Below are positions 1 to 6,599 of a stretch of DNA of 9,813 bases, piece by piece. Location: NCBI GenBank assembly GCA_958438185.1, contig CAUBQU010000031.1, forward strand, positions 1 through 9,813. Reading direction: 5' to 3'. The translations under genes were made by a program, and so were the position numbers. Position 1 is the first letter of the stretch. Each line of letters begins with the position of its first letter. The notes below the pieces were generated by a model that searched no databases, was not told the DNA's origin, and was given only the letters and a program-made list of their open reading frames with translations. The stretch is from an uncultured Oscillospiraceae bacterium. GTDB lineage: Bacteria; Bacillota; Clostridia; Oscillospirales; Oscillospiraceae.

Positions 1-2
1 GG

Positions 3-461
3 GCCATTCGCGTGGGCGATGTCGTCGAGCTCCTCAAGCTGGGGACCCGGGCGACGGTCCTCGCCTGCAACAAAGACGGCAGCTACCGTCTGCAAGCGGG
101 CATCCTGCAGCTGAACGCCAAGCCCAGCGAGGTCTATTTGTTGGAGCAAGCGCCTAAGCCTGCAGAAAAAACCCACCCCAAGCCCACCGGCCAGACGCTG
201 CACACCCAGGCCGCTCCGGCAGAGCTGGATCTGCGGGGGATGGACAGCATCGAAGCCATCAGCGTCCTGGACCAATACCTGGACCTGGCCCTGCGGACGA
301 AGCGCTCCCCGGTGCGCATCATCCACGGCAAGGGCACCGGCGCGCTGCGGGCCGCCGTCCAGAGCGAACTGCGGCGGAAGAAATTTGTGCGCAGCTTCCG
401 GCTGGGCGTCTACGGCGAAGGCGAGAGCGGCGTGACCATCGCGGAATTGGATATTTCCTGA
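3..461 (+). CDS. mutS2: MutS2 C-terminal part (KOW-like segment plus Smr endonuclease domain), 5' end outside window
   Basis: This is the last 152 codons of a gene that starts before the window; the reading frame is open from position 3 and ends at TGA 459-461. The first ~45 residues (VGDVVELLKLGTRATVL onward) resemble the small KOW-like beta domain found before the Smr domain of MutS2. After a Pro/Ala/Lys-rich linker comes a complete Smr domain with the LDLRG motif and the HGKGTGALR motif, both hallmarks of this nuclease fold. In the family, MutS2 is a DNA- and ribosome-associated ATPase linked to suppression of homologous recombination and rescue of collided ribosomes; the ATPase part is not visible here. 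The GTG at 12 is an internal valine, not a start. No clear terminator with a U-run follows the stop. A stand-alone Smr protein is possible, but the preceding KOW-like segment favours MutS2. Confidence 0.9.
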   Translation, partial: AIRVGDVVELLKLGTRATVLACNKDGSYRLQAGILQLNAKPSEVYLLEQAPKPAEKTHPKPTGQTLHTQAAPAELDLRGMDSIEAISVLDQYLDLALRTKRSPVRIIHGKGTGALRAAVQSELRRKKFVRSFRLGVYGEGESGVTIAELDIS

Positions 462-469
462 AAAATCAG

Positions 470-510
470 ACGGTTTTGCTAGGTAATTGCTTGATAATTC
501 CAAAAACCGT
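470..510. repeat. Inverted repeat flanking the -35 box (possible operator)
   Basis: ACGGTTTT at 470-477 is the exact reverse complement of AAAACCGT at 503-510, with 25 bp between the arms. The -35 hexamer (491-496) lies between the arms, and the right arm ends just before the -10. The placement would suit a regulator binding site, but the spacing is long and the arms do not match a Zur, Fur or NikR box that I recognise. It could also be chance. Confidence 0.35.
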
Positions 511-518
511 GCTATAAT
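491..518 (+). promoter_or_regulatory. Sigma-70/SigA-type promoter of the GTPase gene pair
   Basis: TTGATA at 491-496 and a perfect TATAAT at 513-518 are separated by 16 bp. The bases before the -10 read TGC, giving an extended -10 (TGnTATAAT). Transcription should start near 524-526, leaving a leader of about 75 nt before the ATG at 602. No other good promoter is seen between mutS2 and this gene. Confidence 0.78.
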
Positions 519-530
519 GATTGCAAAGAA

Positions 531-565
531 ACGCGGGCGGCTCTGCCGGTCCGGCGGGGCCGCGT
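531..565 (+). promoter_or_regulatory. GC-rich hairpin in the 5' leader of the GTPase mRNA
   Basis: ACGCGG (531-536) pairs with CCGCGT (560-565), and an inner hairpin GCCG-GTC-CGGC sits at 545-555. The structure lies between the predicted transcription start and the ribosome binding site. No U-run follows, so it is not an intrinsic terminator, and it does not match a riboswitch class I can name. It may be an mRNA-stabilising or translational control element. Confidence 0.4.
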
Positions 566-601
566 GAATGTTCGTGAAATTTATCTGAGAAGGTGTAGAG
601 T

Positions 602-1744
602 ATGACACGTATTGACATTTTTTCCGGTTTCCTCGGCGCAGGGAAGACGACCCTGATCAAAAAGCTTATCAAAGAAGCCTATCACGGCGAAAAGCTCGTC
701 CTCATCGAGAATGAGTTTGGCGATATCGGCATTGACGGCGCATTTCTGCAGGAGTCCGGCATTCAGATTTCGGAGATCAACTCCGGCTGCATCTGCTGCT
801 CCCTGGTGGGGGACTTTGGCCGCGCGCTGCAGCAGGTCATCCGGGAATTTAGCCCGGAGCGTATCCTGATCGAGCCCTCCGGCGTCGGCAAGCTCAGCGA
901 CGTCATTGCCGCCGTCAAGAAGGAAACCTCGGAGACGGTCCAGCTGGGCTCCTTTACCACCGTCGTCGACGCTACCAGCTGCGATATCTATATGAGCAGC
1001 TTCGGCGAATTCTATGAAAACCAGATCGACACGGCGTCGTGCATCGTCCTGAGCCGGACGGATGAGATGACGGACGAAGAGATCCACGACGTTGTCGCGA
1101 TGCTCCGCAGCCACAACGACTCGGCCACCATCATCACCACCCCGTGGGACAAGCTGACCGGCGTCCAGATGCAGGAGGCCATTGAGCAGACCCAGACCCT
1201 GGCCCAGGAGCTGGCCGCGCTGCAGCACGAGGAGGCCCATCACCACCATCACCATGACCATGAGTACGATCACGATCATGAGCATGAGCATCATCACGAC
1301 CATGACCATGACCATGACCATGACGACTGCGGCTGCCACCATCATCATGACCATGACGACCACGACGAGCATGAGCATCACCATCATCATGAGCATGAAG
1401 ACGGCCACGAGTGCGACGACCCGGAATGCGGCTGCCACCATCATCACCATCACCATGGGCACGACGCCGACGAGGTCTTCACCAGCTGGGGCCGCGAGAC
1501 AACGAAAAAATTCACCCAGGACGAGATCAAAAATATCCTCGTCGCGCTGGATGACAAGGCCCAGTACGGCATGGTCCTGCGGGCCAAGGGCGTTGTCGAA
1601 GGGGCAGACGGCAGCTGGATCCACTTTGACCATGTGCCCGGCGAGGCGGATGTCCGCACCGGCTGCGCCAATGTCACGGGCCGCGTCTGCGTGATCGGCT
1701 CCAAGATCAACGAAGCTGCCATCGCCGCCCTGTTTGGCATTTAA
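602..1744 (+). CDS. CobW-like G3E (COG0523) GTPase metallochaperone with His/Cys-rich insert
   Basis: This 380-residue protein is a probable GTP-dependent metal chaperone or insertase of the cytoplasm. Visible motifs are Walker A GFLGAGKT (9-16), ENEFG (36-40), the family metal motif CICC (63-66), a Walker B-like ILIEPSG (88-94) and SRTD (151-154) in place of the usual NKxD guanine motif. Residues 213-287 form an insert with about 39 histidines, many Asp/Glu and five cysteines, including two C-G-C-H4 units (243-249 and 276-282). A CobW_C-type domain follows at about 290-380. CxCC and His-rich inserts in this family bind Zn, Co or Ni, but the metal here cannot be read from the sequence. AAGGTG about 7 nt upstream supports the ATG at 602. 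The gene is co-transcribed with the GTPase at 1756, 11 nt downstream. No cobalamin, urease, hydrogenase or zinc-uptake gene lies nearby to name the client. Confidence 0.9.
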   Translation: MTRIDIFSGFLGAGKTTLIKKLIKEAYHGEKLVLIENEFGDIGIDGAFLQESGIQISEINSGCICCSLVGDFGRALQQVIREFSPERILIEPSGVGKLSDVIAAVKKETSETVQLGSFTTVVDATSCDIYMSSFGEFYENQIDTASCIVLSRTDEMTDEEIHDVVAMLRSHNDSATIITTPWDKLTGVQMQEAIEQTQTLAQELAALQHEEAHHHHHHDHEYDHDHEHEHHHDHDHDHDHDDCGCHHHHDHDDHDEHEHHHHHEHEDGHECDDPECGCHHHHHHHGHDADEVFTSWGRETTKKFTQDEIKNILVALDDKAQYGMVLRAKGVVEGADGSWIHFDHVPGEADVRTGCANVTGRVCVIGSKINEAAIAALFGI

Positions 1745-1755
1745 GGAGGCTGCGC

Positions 1756-2691
1756 ATGCAGATTCCTGTCTATGTCTTCACCGGGTTTATCAAATCCGGG
1801 AAGACAAAATTCATCCAGGAAACGTTTGAGGACGAGCGCTTTAACGACGGCACCCGGACGCTGCTCCTGGTCTGCGAAAAAGGCCGCGAGCAGTACGACA
1901 GCTCCACCTATCCCCACGCCTGCGTCTATCTCGAGCAGATCGAGCAGGAGAAGGTCACGACGGAGGAGCTGGACGCGCTGCAGAAAAAGCACCACGCCAA
2001 ACGCGTCGTCGTCGAGCTCAACGGGATGCAGCTGGTGGGCGATTTCTATCAGAAAATGCCCCAGGAGTGGGTCATCGCCCAGGAGGTCATGTTTGCCGAC
2101 AGCACGACGATCCAGGCTTTCAACGCCAATATGCGCAACCTCGTTGTTGATAAGCTGGCTGGCTGCGAGATGGTCGTCTTCAACCGGGTCAAAAAGGGGA
2201 CGGACACCATGCCGCTGCATAAGCTGGCCCGGGCCGTCAACCGCCGGGTGGATATCGTCTATGACTTTACCGATGGCTCCACCGCCTTTGACGATATTGA
2301 AGACCCGCTGCCCTTTGATATCAACGCCCCCGTCATCACCATTGAGGACGAGGACTATGCCCTGTTCTACCGGGATATCACGGAGGAGCCGAAGAAATAC
2401 GCCGGGAAGACGGTCCAATTCAAAGCCCAGGTCGCCAAGCTGCGCCAGCAGCGCGACGGTTACTTTGCTCCGGGCCGCTTCGTCATGACCTGCTGCGTGG
2501 AGGATATCCAGTTTATGGGCATCCCCTGTAAGTATGACGGCAGCGCCGCCCTCAAGGCGAGGACCTGGGTCAATGTCAAAGCCAAGGTGGCCGTCAAATT
2601 CCACGCCATCTACAAAGGCACCGGCCCTATCCTGACCGCCCTCGAGATTACCCCCGCCGAACCCGCCCAAGAAGAAGTGGCGACATTCTAA
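1756..2691 (+). CDS. Divergent G3E-like P-loop GTPase with C-terminal DUF1980/YcgQ-like domain
   Basis: This 311-residue soluble protein has two apparent parts. The N-terminal part (about 1-185) begins like a CobW GTPase: PVYVFTG leads into Walker A GFIKSGKT (10-17), RVVVELNG (83-90) replaces the family's ILIEPSG strand, and FNRVKKG (142-148) sits where the guanine motif is expected. The family metal motif CxCC and ENEFG are absent; CEKG (40-43) occupies the latter place. The C-terminal part (about 195-297) has YAGKTV, then RFVMTCCVED (241-250), GIPC and WVNVKAKV. This pattern resembles the C-terminal domain of YcgQ/TIGR03943 proteins, which partner a YcgR-type permease. No membrane segment is seen. 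AAGGAGG lies just upstream of the ATG, and the gene follows the CobW-like GTPase by 11 nt, so the two are probably made together. A role in metal or small-ligand handling is inferred, not shown. Confidence 0.75.
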   Translation: MQIPVYVFTGFIKSGKTKFIQETFEDERFNDGTRTLLLVCEKGREQYDSSTYPHACVYLEQIEQEKVTTEELDALQKKHHAKRVVVELNGMQLVGDFYQKMPQEWVIAQEVMFADSTTIQAFNANMRNLVVDKLAGCEMVVFNRVKKGTDTMPLHKLARAVNRRVDIVYDFTDGSTAFDDIEDPLPFDINAPVITIEDEDYALFYRDITEEPKKYAGKTVQFKAQVAKLRQQRDGYFAPGRFVMTCCVEDIQFMGIPCKYDGSAALKARTWVNVKAKVAVKFHAIYKGTGPILTALEITPAEPAQEEVATF

Positions 2692-2713
2692 GCGTTTTTA
2701 CAATCAAGAAACC

Positions 2714-2745
2714 AAAACACCCGCTGCAGCCGCAGCGGGTGTTTT
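2714..2745. terminator. Strong intrinsic terminator, probably bidirectional
   Basis: A perfect 14-bp stem (AAAACACCCGCTGC at 2714-2727 with its complement at 2732-2745) closes a 4-nt loop. The arms end in an A-tract and a T-tract, so it can act on both strands. It lies 23 bp after the stop of the second GTPase gene and faces the end of the converging pyr operon. Confidence 0.88.
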
Positions 2746-2770
2746 ACGCTATACAAAAAGCCTCGCAGAG

Positions 2771-2792
2771 TTTGCGCCGCGCACGGCGCAAA
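2771..2792. repeat. Palindromic hairpin in the convergent gap
   Basis: TTTGCGCCG (2771-2779) pairs perfectly with CGGCGCAAA (2784-2792) around a 4-nt loop. On the minus strand a run of five T follows about 12 nt later (2759-2755), so it may contribute to termination of the pyr transcript, though the spacing is loose. Confidence 0.6.
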
Positions 2793-2860
2793 TAAAGTCT
2801 AAATCATTTTTTCCGGTGGTATGTACGTCGGGAAAAATACTTCTCGCCCTGCAAGTGTGG

Positions 2861-2887
2861 AATCCCCGCACCATCGGTGCGGGGATT
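2861..2887. repeat. Palindromic hairpin in the convergent gap
   Basis: AATCCCCGCACC (2861-2872) pairs with GGTGCGGGGATT (2876-2887) around ATC: 12 perfect base pairs. No U-run follows on either strand. A partly similar stretch (GGGTGCAATCCCC, 2900-2912) recurs downstream of GTGTGGAATCCCC (2855-2867), hinting at a diverged direct repeat. Confidence 0.6.
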
Positions 2888-2911
2888 ATGCGCGCAGCAG
2901 GGTGCAATCCC

Positions 2912-2948
2912 CTCAAATGCGAGCCCAGCGCAGCGGGTCGCATTTGAG
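2912..2948. repeat. Palindromic hairpin in the convergent gap
   Basis: CTCAAATGCGA (2912-2922) pairs perfectly with TCGCATTTGAG (2938-2948). With one bulged G, three more C-G pairs can form inward, leaving a short GC-rich loop. It directly abuts the next palindrome, sharing base 2948, and has no U-run. Confidence 0.6.
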
Positions 2949-2973
2949 AGCGTGGCAAAATTTTGCCACGCTC
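2948..2973. terminator. 26-bp perfect palindrome at the 3' end of pyrI; possible terminator or mRNA 3'-end hairpin
   Basis: GAGCGTGGCAAAA (2948-2960) is followed at once by its exact complement (2961-2973). The outer end covers two bases of the pyrI stop codon (TGA, 2974-2972), so the hairpin begins as translation ends. In RNA the central AAAAUUUU would open as a loop on a 9-bp GC-rich stem. No U-tract follows on the minus strand, so termination may rely on the hairpins further on; protection of the operon's 3' end is another possibility. Confidence 0.55.
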
Positions 2974-3385
2974 AAGCCTTCGTATCGCAGTAAATGCAGC
3001 GGTAGACGCCGTTTTCCGGGTCGGTCAGCTTGAAGACATGCTCCAGCTCCTGCTCGATGGACGTGATGCACCGGGGATTCTTACACTTGAGAACGCCGGA
3101 GATTGTCTCGGGCAGCTTCGGGTGAATTTTCTTCGTGATGACGCCGTCGGTGATGACATTGACGGTGATCTGCGGGGCGATATAGCCGAGCAGGTCAAAA
3201 TTCAGGTCGATGACTTCGTTGACCTTGAGAATATCCTTCTTCTCCAGCTTGTCGCTGACGGCATTTTTGATCAGCGCGACTTCGCAGTGCATGTCGTCCA
3301 GCTTCAGGTATTTGTAGAGCTCCATGCCGCGGCCAGCCGGAATATGGTCGATGACAATGCCGTTTTTAATGGTACCAATAATCAT
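2972..3385 (-). CDS. pyrI: Aspartate transcarbamoylase regulatory subunit
   Basis: This 137-residue protein is the zinc-containing regulatory chain that binds PyrB and, in E. coli, mediates CTP/UTP inhibition and ATP activation. The allosteric domain carries VIDHIPAG (11-18), with Asp13, Lys54 and Lys86 at positions matching the E. coli nucleotide-binding Asp19, Lys60 and Lys94. The C-terminal zinc domain shows all four ligands as C-x4-C (101, 106) and C-x2-C (130, 133). It is shorter than the E. coli chain (153 residues), mainly by a trimmed N-terminus and a shorter C-terminal tail. The ATG lies 3 nt after the pyrB stop, so it is translated with pyrB; GGGGGTGG inside the end of pyrB is a weak ribosome binding site. 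It is the last gene of the operon. Its presence suggests feedback control of the first committed step. Confidence 0.95.
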   Translation of the reverse strand: MIIGTIKNGIVIDHIPAGRGMELYKYLKLDDMHCEVALIKNAVSDKLEKKDILKVNEVIDLNFDLLGYIAPQITVNVITDGVITKKIHPKLPETISGVLKCKNPRCITSIEQELEHVFKLTDPENGVYRCIYCDTKA

Positions 3386-3388
3386 TTG

Positions 3389-4306
3389 TTACGCCACCCC
3401 CAGAAGTTTCAGAATCAATGCCATACGGATATATTTGCCGCAGAGGACCTGCTTGAAGTAGCAGGCGCGCGGGTCCTTGTCCACCGCCACGGAGATCTCG
3501 TTGACGCGGGGCAGGGGATGGAGAATCGCCAGGTCCTGCTTCGCAGTCTTGAGCTTATCGGGCGTCAAAATATAGCTGTCCTTCAGGCGGATATAGTCGG
3601 CTTCGTTGAAGAAGCGCTCCCGCTGGACCCGGGTCATATAGAGGATATCCAGCTGCGGCATGGCCTCCTCCAGGCTCGTCGTCTCGACATAGTCGATGCC
3701 GTTCTTATCCAGGATCTCACTGCGGACATGCTCCGGGATACGCAGCTCCTCCGGGGAAATCAGAATAAACCGGACACCCGGGTAGCGGCTCATGGCAGAG
3801 ATGAGGGAGTGGACCGTCCGGCCAAATTTCAGGTCGCCGCAGCAGCCGATGGTCAGGTTATCCAGATGCCCCTTCTCCCGGCGGATGGTCAGCAGGTCCG
3901 TCAGAGTCTGGGTCGGGTGGTTGTGGCCGCCGTCCCCGGCGTTGATGACCGGGATGGAGACGTTCTGCGCGGCGACAAAGGGCGCGCCCTCTTTCGGATG
4001 CCGCATGGCGATGATATCGGCAAAGCAGGAGACCGTCCGGGCCGTGTCGGCGACGCTCTCGCCCTTGGAGACGGAGCTGCCGCTGGCGTCGGAGAAGCCG
4101 ATGACGTTGCCGCCCAGCTCGTACATGGCCGCCTCAAAGCTCAGCCGCGTCCGGGTCGAGGGCTCGTAGAAGAGCGTCGCCAGCTTCTTGTATTTGCACT
4201 TTTCGTGGTAGGCCTCGGGATGGGCGATGATGTCCTCCGCCGTGGCGATGAGGTCGTCGATCTCTTCCTGGGAGAGGTCACGGATGTCGATCAGGTCTTT
4301 TTTCAT
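3389..4306 (-). CDS. pyrB: Aspartate transcarbamoylase catalytic subunit
   Basis: This enzyme (EC 2.1.3.2) joins carbamoyl phosphate and L-aspartate to give N-carbamoyl-aspartate, the committed step of pyrimidine synthesis. The 305 residues are the normal length. The carbamoyl-phosphate signature is intact: STRTR at 50-54 within [13 protein letters not shown]. The 80s loop SVSKGES supplies Lys81, HPTQ starts at His130, and HPLPR at 263-267 is the C-terminal active-site loop. Together these separate it from ornithine transcarbamoylase, which has a different aspartate/ornithine loop. The ATG overlaps the pyrE stop in an ATGA junction, with GGAGG 6 nt upstream. The adjacent pyrI implies a class B-type PyrB6/PyrI6 holoenzyme, as in E. 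coli. Confidence 0.97.
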   Translation of the reverse strand: MKKDLIDIRDLSQEEIDDLIATAEDIIAHPEAYHEKCKYKKLATLFYEPSTRTRLSFEAAMYELGGNVIGFSDASGSSVSKGESVADTARTVSCFADIIAMRHPKEGAPFVAAQNVSIPVINAGDGGHNHPTQTLTDLLTIRREKGHLDNLTIGCCGDLKFGRTVHSLISAMSRYPGVRFILISPEELRIPEHVRSEILDKNGIDYVETTSLEEAMPQLDILYMTRVQRERFFNEADYIRLKDSYILTPDKLKTAKQDLAILHPLPRVNEISVAVDKDPRACYFKQVLCGKYIRMALILKLLGVA

Positions 4307-4941
4307 TTGTTGCCTCCAATCCAGCTCTCGTCCTGCGGGCAGTCGCGGAATTTCAGCAGCCGCGCCTTGTCCGCCTCTGCGATATAATGTTCAGCCGCGG
4401 CGACCTCGACGACGGTGTCCAGGTCCGACAGGCTGATATTTTTCACGTTTGCCGCCGCCAGGCGCTCCACGCTCTTGCGCATCCCGTAGGTGAAGATGCT
4501 GGCGATGCCCAGGACCTCGGCCCCGGCCTCCCGCAGCACATTCACGACCTCCAGAACGCTGCCGCCGGTGGAGATCAGATCTTCGACGACGACGACCTTC
4601 TGGCCCGGGAGCAGCTTGCCCTCAATCTGGTTCTGCCGCCCGTGGTCCTTCGCGCCGGAGCGGACGTAGCCCATGGGCAGCTCCATCAGGTGCGCCGTGA
4701 TGGCCGCGTGGGCGATGCCCGCGGTGCTGGTGCCCATGAGGACCTCGACGTCCGGGTAATTCTGCCGGATGATCTGCGCCAAGCCAGATTCGACGTCCAG
4801 CCGGACGGCAGGGTCCGAGAGGGTCAGGCGGTTGTCACAGTAAATGGGGCTCTTGATGCCGCTGGCCCAGATAAAGGGCTCGTCCGGCCGCAGGAATACC
4901 GCTTTGATCTTGAGAAGATCCTTTGCAATTTTTTCTTTCAT
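4303..4941 (-). CDS. pyrE: Orotate phosphoribosyltransferase
   Basis: This enzyme (EC 2.4.2.10) transfers phosphoribose from PRPP to orotate, giving OMP. At 212 residues it is normal length. The type I phosphoribosyltransferase PRPP motif [13 protein letters not shown] lies at 116-128, and the mobile catalytic loop is [15 protein letters not shown] (94-108). [16 protein letters not shown] near the N-terminus matches the family's hood region, and [10 protein letters not shown] (70-79) is the usual glycine-rich segment. The ATG at 4941 has AAGGAGG 7 nt upstream. A 46-nt gap separates it from pyrF, the widest in the operon; no internal promoter or terminator stands out in it. Confidence 0.96.
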   Translation of the reverse strand: MKEKIAKDLLKIKAVFLRPDEPFIWASGIKSPIYCDNRLTLSDPAVRLDVESGLAQIIRQNYPDVEVLMGTSTAGIAHAAITAHLMELPMGYVRSGAKDHGRQNQIEGKLLPGQKVVVVEDLISTGGSVLEVVNVLREAGAEVLGIASIFTYGMRKSVERLAAANVKNISLSDLDTVVEVAAAEHYIAEADKARLLKFRDCPQDESWIGGNK

Positions 4942-4987
4942 CCGAGTTCCTCCTTACAACGACTGCTTCTGTTTCAAAACCGATTTC

Positions 4988-5686
4988 TTAACCGACAAAT
5001 TCGCTGACGCATTTGCGCCAAGCCGCCAGCGGGTCTTCCGCCTGGGTGATGGGGCGGCCGACGACGATATAGTCCGAGCCGATCTCCTTTGCCTTGGCCG
5101 GGGTCGTGATGCGGACCTGGTCATCGGCGCTGCCGCCGGCAAAGCGGACGCCGGGGGTGACGGTCAGGAAGCTTGCCCCGCAGGCGGCGTGAATTTTCCC
5201 GGCCTCCAGCGGGGAGCAGACGACGCCGTCCAGCCCTGCGCCCCGGGCGTTTTTCGCGTAGTGCAGGACCGTCTCGTCCAGGCTGCGGGAGATGAGCAGG
5301 TCCTCCTGCATCCGGGCCTCGCTTGTCGAGGTCAGCTGCGTTACAGCGATCAGCAGCGGGCGCTGCTTGCCGGGGATAGACAGGCCCTCCAGGGCCGCTT
5401 CCATCATGGCCTTCGTCCCGGCGGCGTGGAGATTGACCATGTCCACCTCCAGCTGGGCCAGCACGTGCATGGCCTTCTTGACGGTGTTGGGGATATCGTG
5501 CAGCTTCAGGTCCAGGAAGATCTTGTGCCCTCTGGCCTTGAGCTCCCGGCAGATGGCCGGGCCCTCGGCGTAGTAGAGCTCCATGCCGATCTTGACAAAG
5601 GGGCGCTCCGCGCCGAAGCGGTCCAAAAATTCCAGTGTCTGCGCTTTGCTGCTGAAATCGCAGGCGATGATAACGTCTTTACCCAT
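4988..5686 (-). CDS. pyrF: Orotidine 5'-phosphate decarboxylase
   Basis: This enzyme (EC 4.1.1.23) decarboxylates OMP to UMP, the last step of the pathway. With the ATG at 5686 the protein has 232 residues and the catalytic residues fall where family members have them: Asp10 (ACDF), Lys32 (VKIG) and the DxKxxD motif Asp59-Lys61-Asp64 (LDLKLHDIP). VVGRPIT near the C-terminus is the phosphate-binding segment. A TTG at 5704 would add six residues (MEVRTN), but it would overlap the ribosome binding site GGAGGTG (5702-5696), which lies 9 nt before the ATG; the ATG is therefore preferred. The start lies within the end of pyrD (8-nt overlap), suggesting coupled translation. Confidence 0.95.
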   Translation of the reverse strand: MGKDVIIACDFSSKAQTLEFLDRFGAERPFVKIGMELYYAEGPAICRELKARGHKIFLDLKLHDIPNTVKKAMHVLAQLEVDMVNLHAAGTKAMMEAALEGLSIPGKQRPLLIAVTQLTSTSEARMQEDLLISRSLDETVLHYAKNARGAGLDGVVCSPLEAGKIHAACGASFLTVTPGVRFAGGSADDQVRITTPAKAKEIGSDYIVVGRPITQAEDPLAAWRKCVSEFVG

Positions 5687-6599
5687 GTTCGTGCGCACCT
5701 CCAATGATTTCCTTCAGGGATGAGATATGATATGCTTCCATGACCGCCGGGAGCTCGTCGAGAATATCCCGGCAGGCACAGGGATTGATAAGATTCGCCG
5801 CGCCGATCTCCACGGCAGTGGCCCCGGCCAGCATCATTTCCACGACATCACGGGCCGAGGCGATGCCGCCCGCGCCGATGATGGGGATGGAGACGGCCTC
5901 ATAGACCTGGTAGACCATCCGCACCGCCACCGGGAAGATGGCCGGGCCGGAGAAGCCGCCCATTTTATTGGCAATGACCGGCTTGCGCCGGGCAAGATCA
6001 ATGCGCATGCCCAGCAGCGTGTTGATGAGGCACAGCCCGTCGGCCCCGGCGTCCTCACAGGCGCGGGCGATGGCGGTGATGTCCGTCACATTGGGGCTGA
6101 GCTTGATATAGACGGGCTTTTTCGTCACCGCCTTCACGGCCCGGGTCACGCTGGCCGCGGCTTCCGGGCTTGTCCCGAAGGCCATGCCGCCGTTGTGGAC
6201 ATTGGGGCAGCTGATATTGACCTCCAGAATGCCCACCTGCTCCTGCGCGTCCATTTTCTGGCAAGTCTCACTGTACTCCTCCAGCGAGAAGCCGCTGACA
6301 TTGGCGATGACCTTTTTCTGATAGCACTGGGCAAGCTTCGGCAGCTCCCGCGCGATGACAGCGTCCACCCCCGGGTTCTGCAGGCCGACGGCGTTGATGA
6401 GCCCGCTTTTGCACTCGGCGATGCGGGGCGTCGGGTTGCCGAAGCGGGCGTCTCGCGTCGTCCCTTTAATAGAGATGCTGCCCAGGCAGTTGATATCGTA
6501 CCACTCGGCAAATTCATAGCCGAAGCCGAAGGTGCCGCTGGCGGGGATGATGGGGTTGTCCAGCTCCCAGCCGGAGAGATTGACCTGCAGATCTACCAT
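5679..6599 (-). CDS. pyrD: Dihydroorotate dehydrogenase class IB, catalytic (FMN) subunit
   Basis: This subunit (EC 1.3.1.14 with PyrK) oxidises dihydroorotate to orotate on FMN. The 306 residues match the short cytosolic class I enzymes rather than the longer membrane-bound class II. The active-site base is Cys131 within NISCPN (128-133), typical of class I; class II has serine. Lys45 in IKGTT and AVGLQNPG (70-77) are further active-site landmarks, and [10 protein letters not shown] and GAGGIAS mark the FMN and phosphate-binding strands. Class IB is assigned mainly from the adjacent pyrK, with which it should form an alpha2beta2 complex reducing NAD+. The ATG overlaps the pyrK stop by 7 nt, with AGGAGG 7 nt upstream. 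Confidence 0.96.
   Translation of the reverse strand: MVDLQVNLSGWELDNPIIPASGTFGFGYEFAEWYDINCLGSISIKGTTRDARFGNPTPRIAECKSGLINAVGLQNPGVDAVIARELPKLAQCYQKKVIANVSGFSLEEYSETCQKMDAQEQVGILEVNISCPNVHNGGMAFGTSPEAAASVTRAVKAVTKKPVYIKLSPNVTDITAIARACEDAGADGLCLINTLLGMRIDLARRKPVIANKMGGFSGPAIFPVAVRMVYQVYEAVSIPIIGAGGIASARDVVEMMLAGATAVEIGAANLINPCACRDILDELPAVMEAYHISSLKEIIGGAHEHG

Noticed and set aside
471..518. Zur, Fur or NikR operator at the GTPase promoter
   Set aside because: AT-rich inverted symmetry is present but the bases do not fit the consensus boxes I know, so only an unassigned inverted repeat is reported.
1238..1462. Short tandem CAT/GAC repeats as a CRISPR-like or satellite array
   Set aside because: The repeats keep the reading frame, encode His-Asp/Glu alternation and lie inside a GTPase; no repeat-spacer structure exists.
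581..1633. 350-residue minus-strand open frame rich in Met/Val opposite the His-rich GTPase
   Set aside because: It is the antisense of CAC/CAT and GAC/GAG repeats, which read as GTG/ATG and GTC-type codons; no ribosome binding site or family motif, and the plus strand holds a clear GTPase.
1182..1694. 170-residue plus-strand Met/Thr/Ser repeat protein in a second frame of the GTPase gene
   Set aside because: It is the +1 frame of the CAT/CAC repeats; low complexity, with no independent ribosome binding site.
2749..3033. Small open frames in the convergent gap (2749-2958 minus, 2821-3033 plus)
   Set aside because: They run through palindromes, have no convincing ribosome binding site and overlap each other; structured non-coding DNA explains the region better.
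2963..4387. 474-residue plus-strand open frame opposite pyrI and pyrB
   Set aside because: A GC-skew shadow of two fully conserved minus-strand enzymes; its protein has no recognisable motif and no ribosome binding site.
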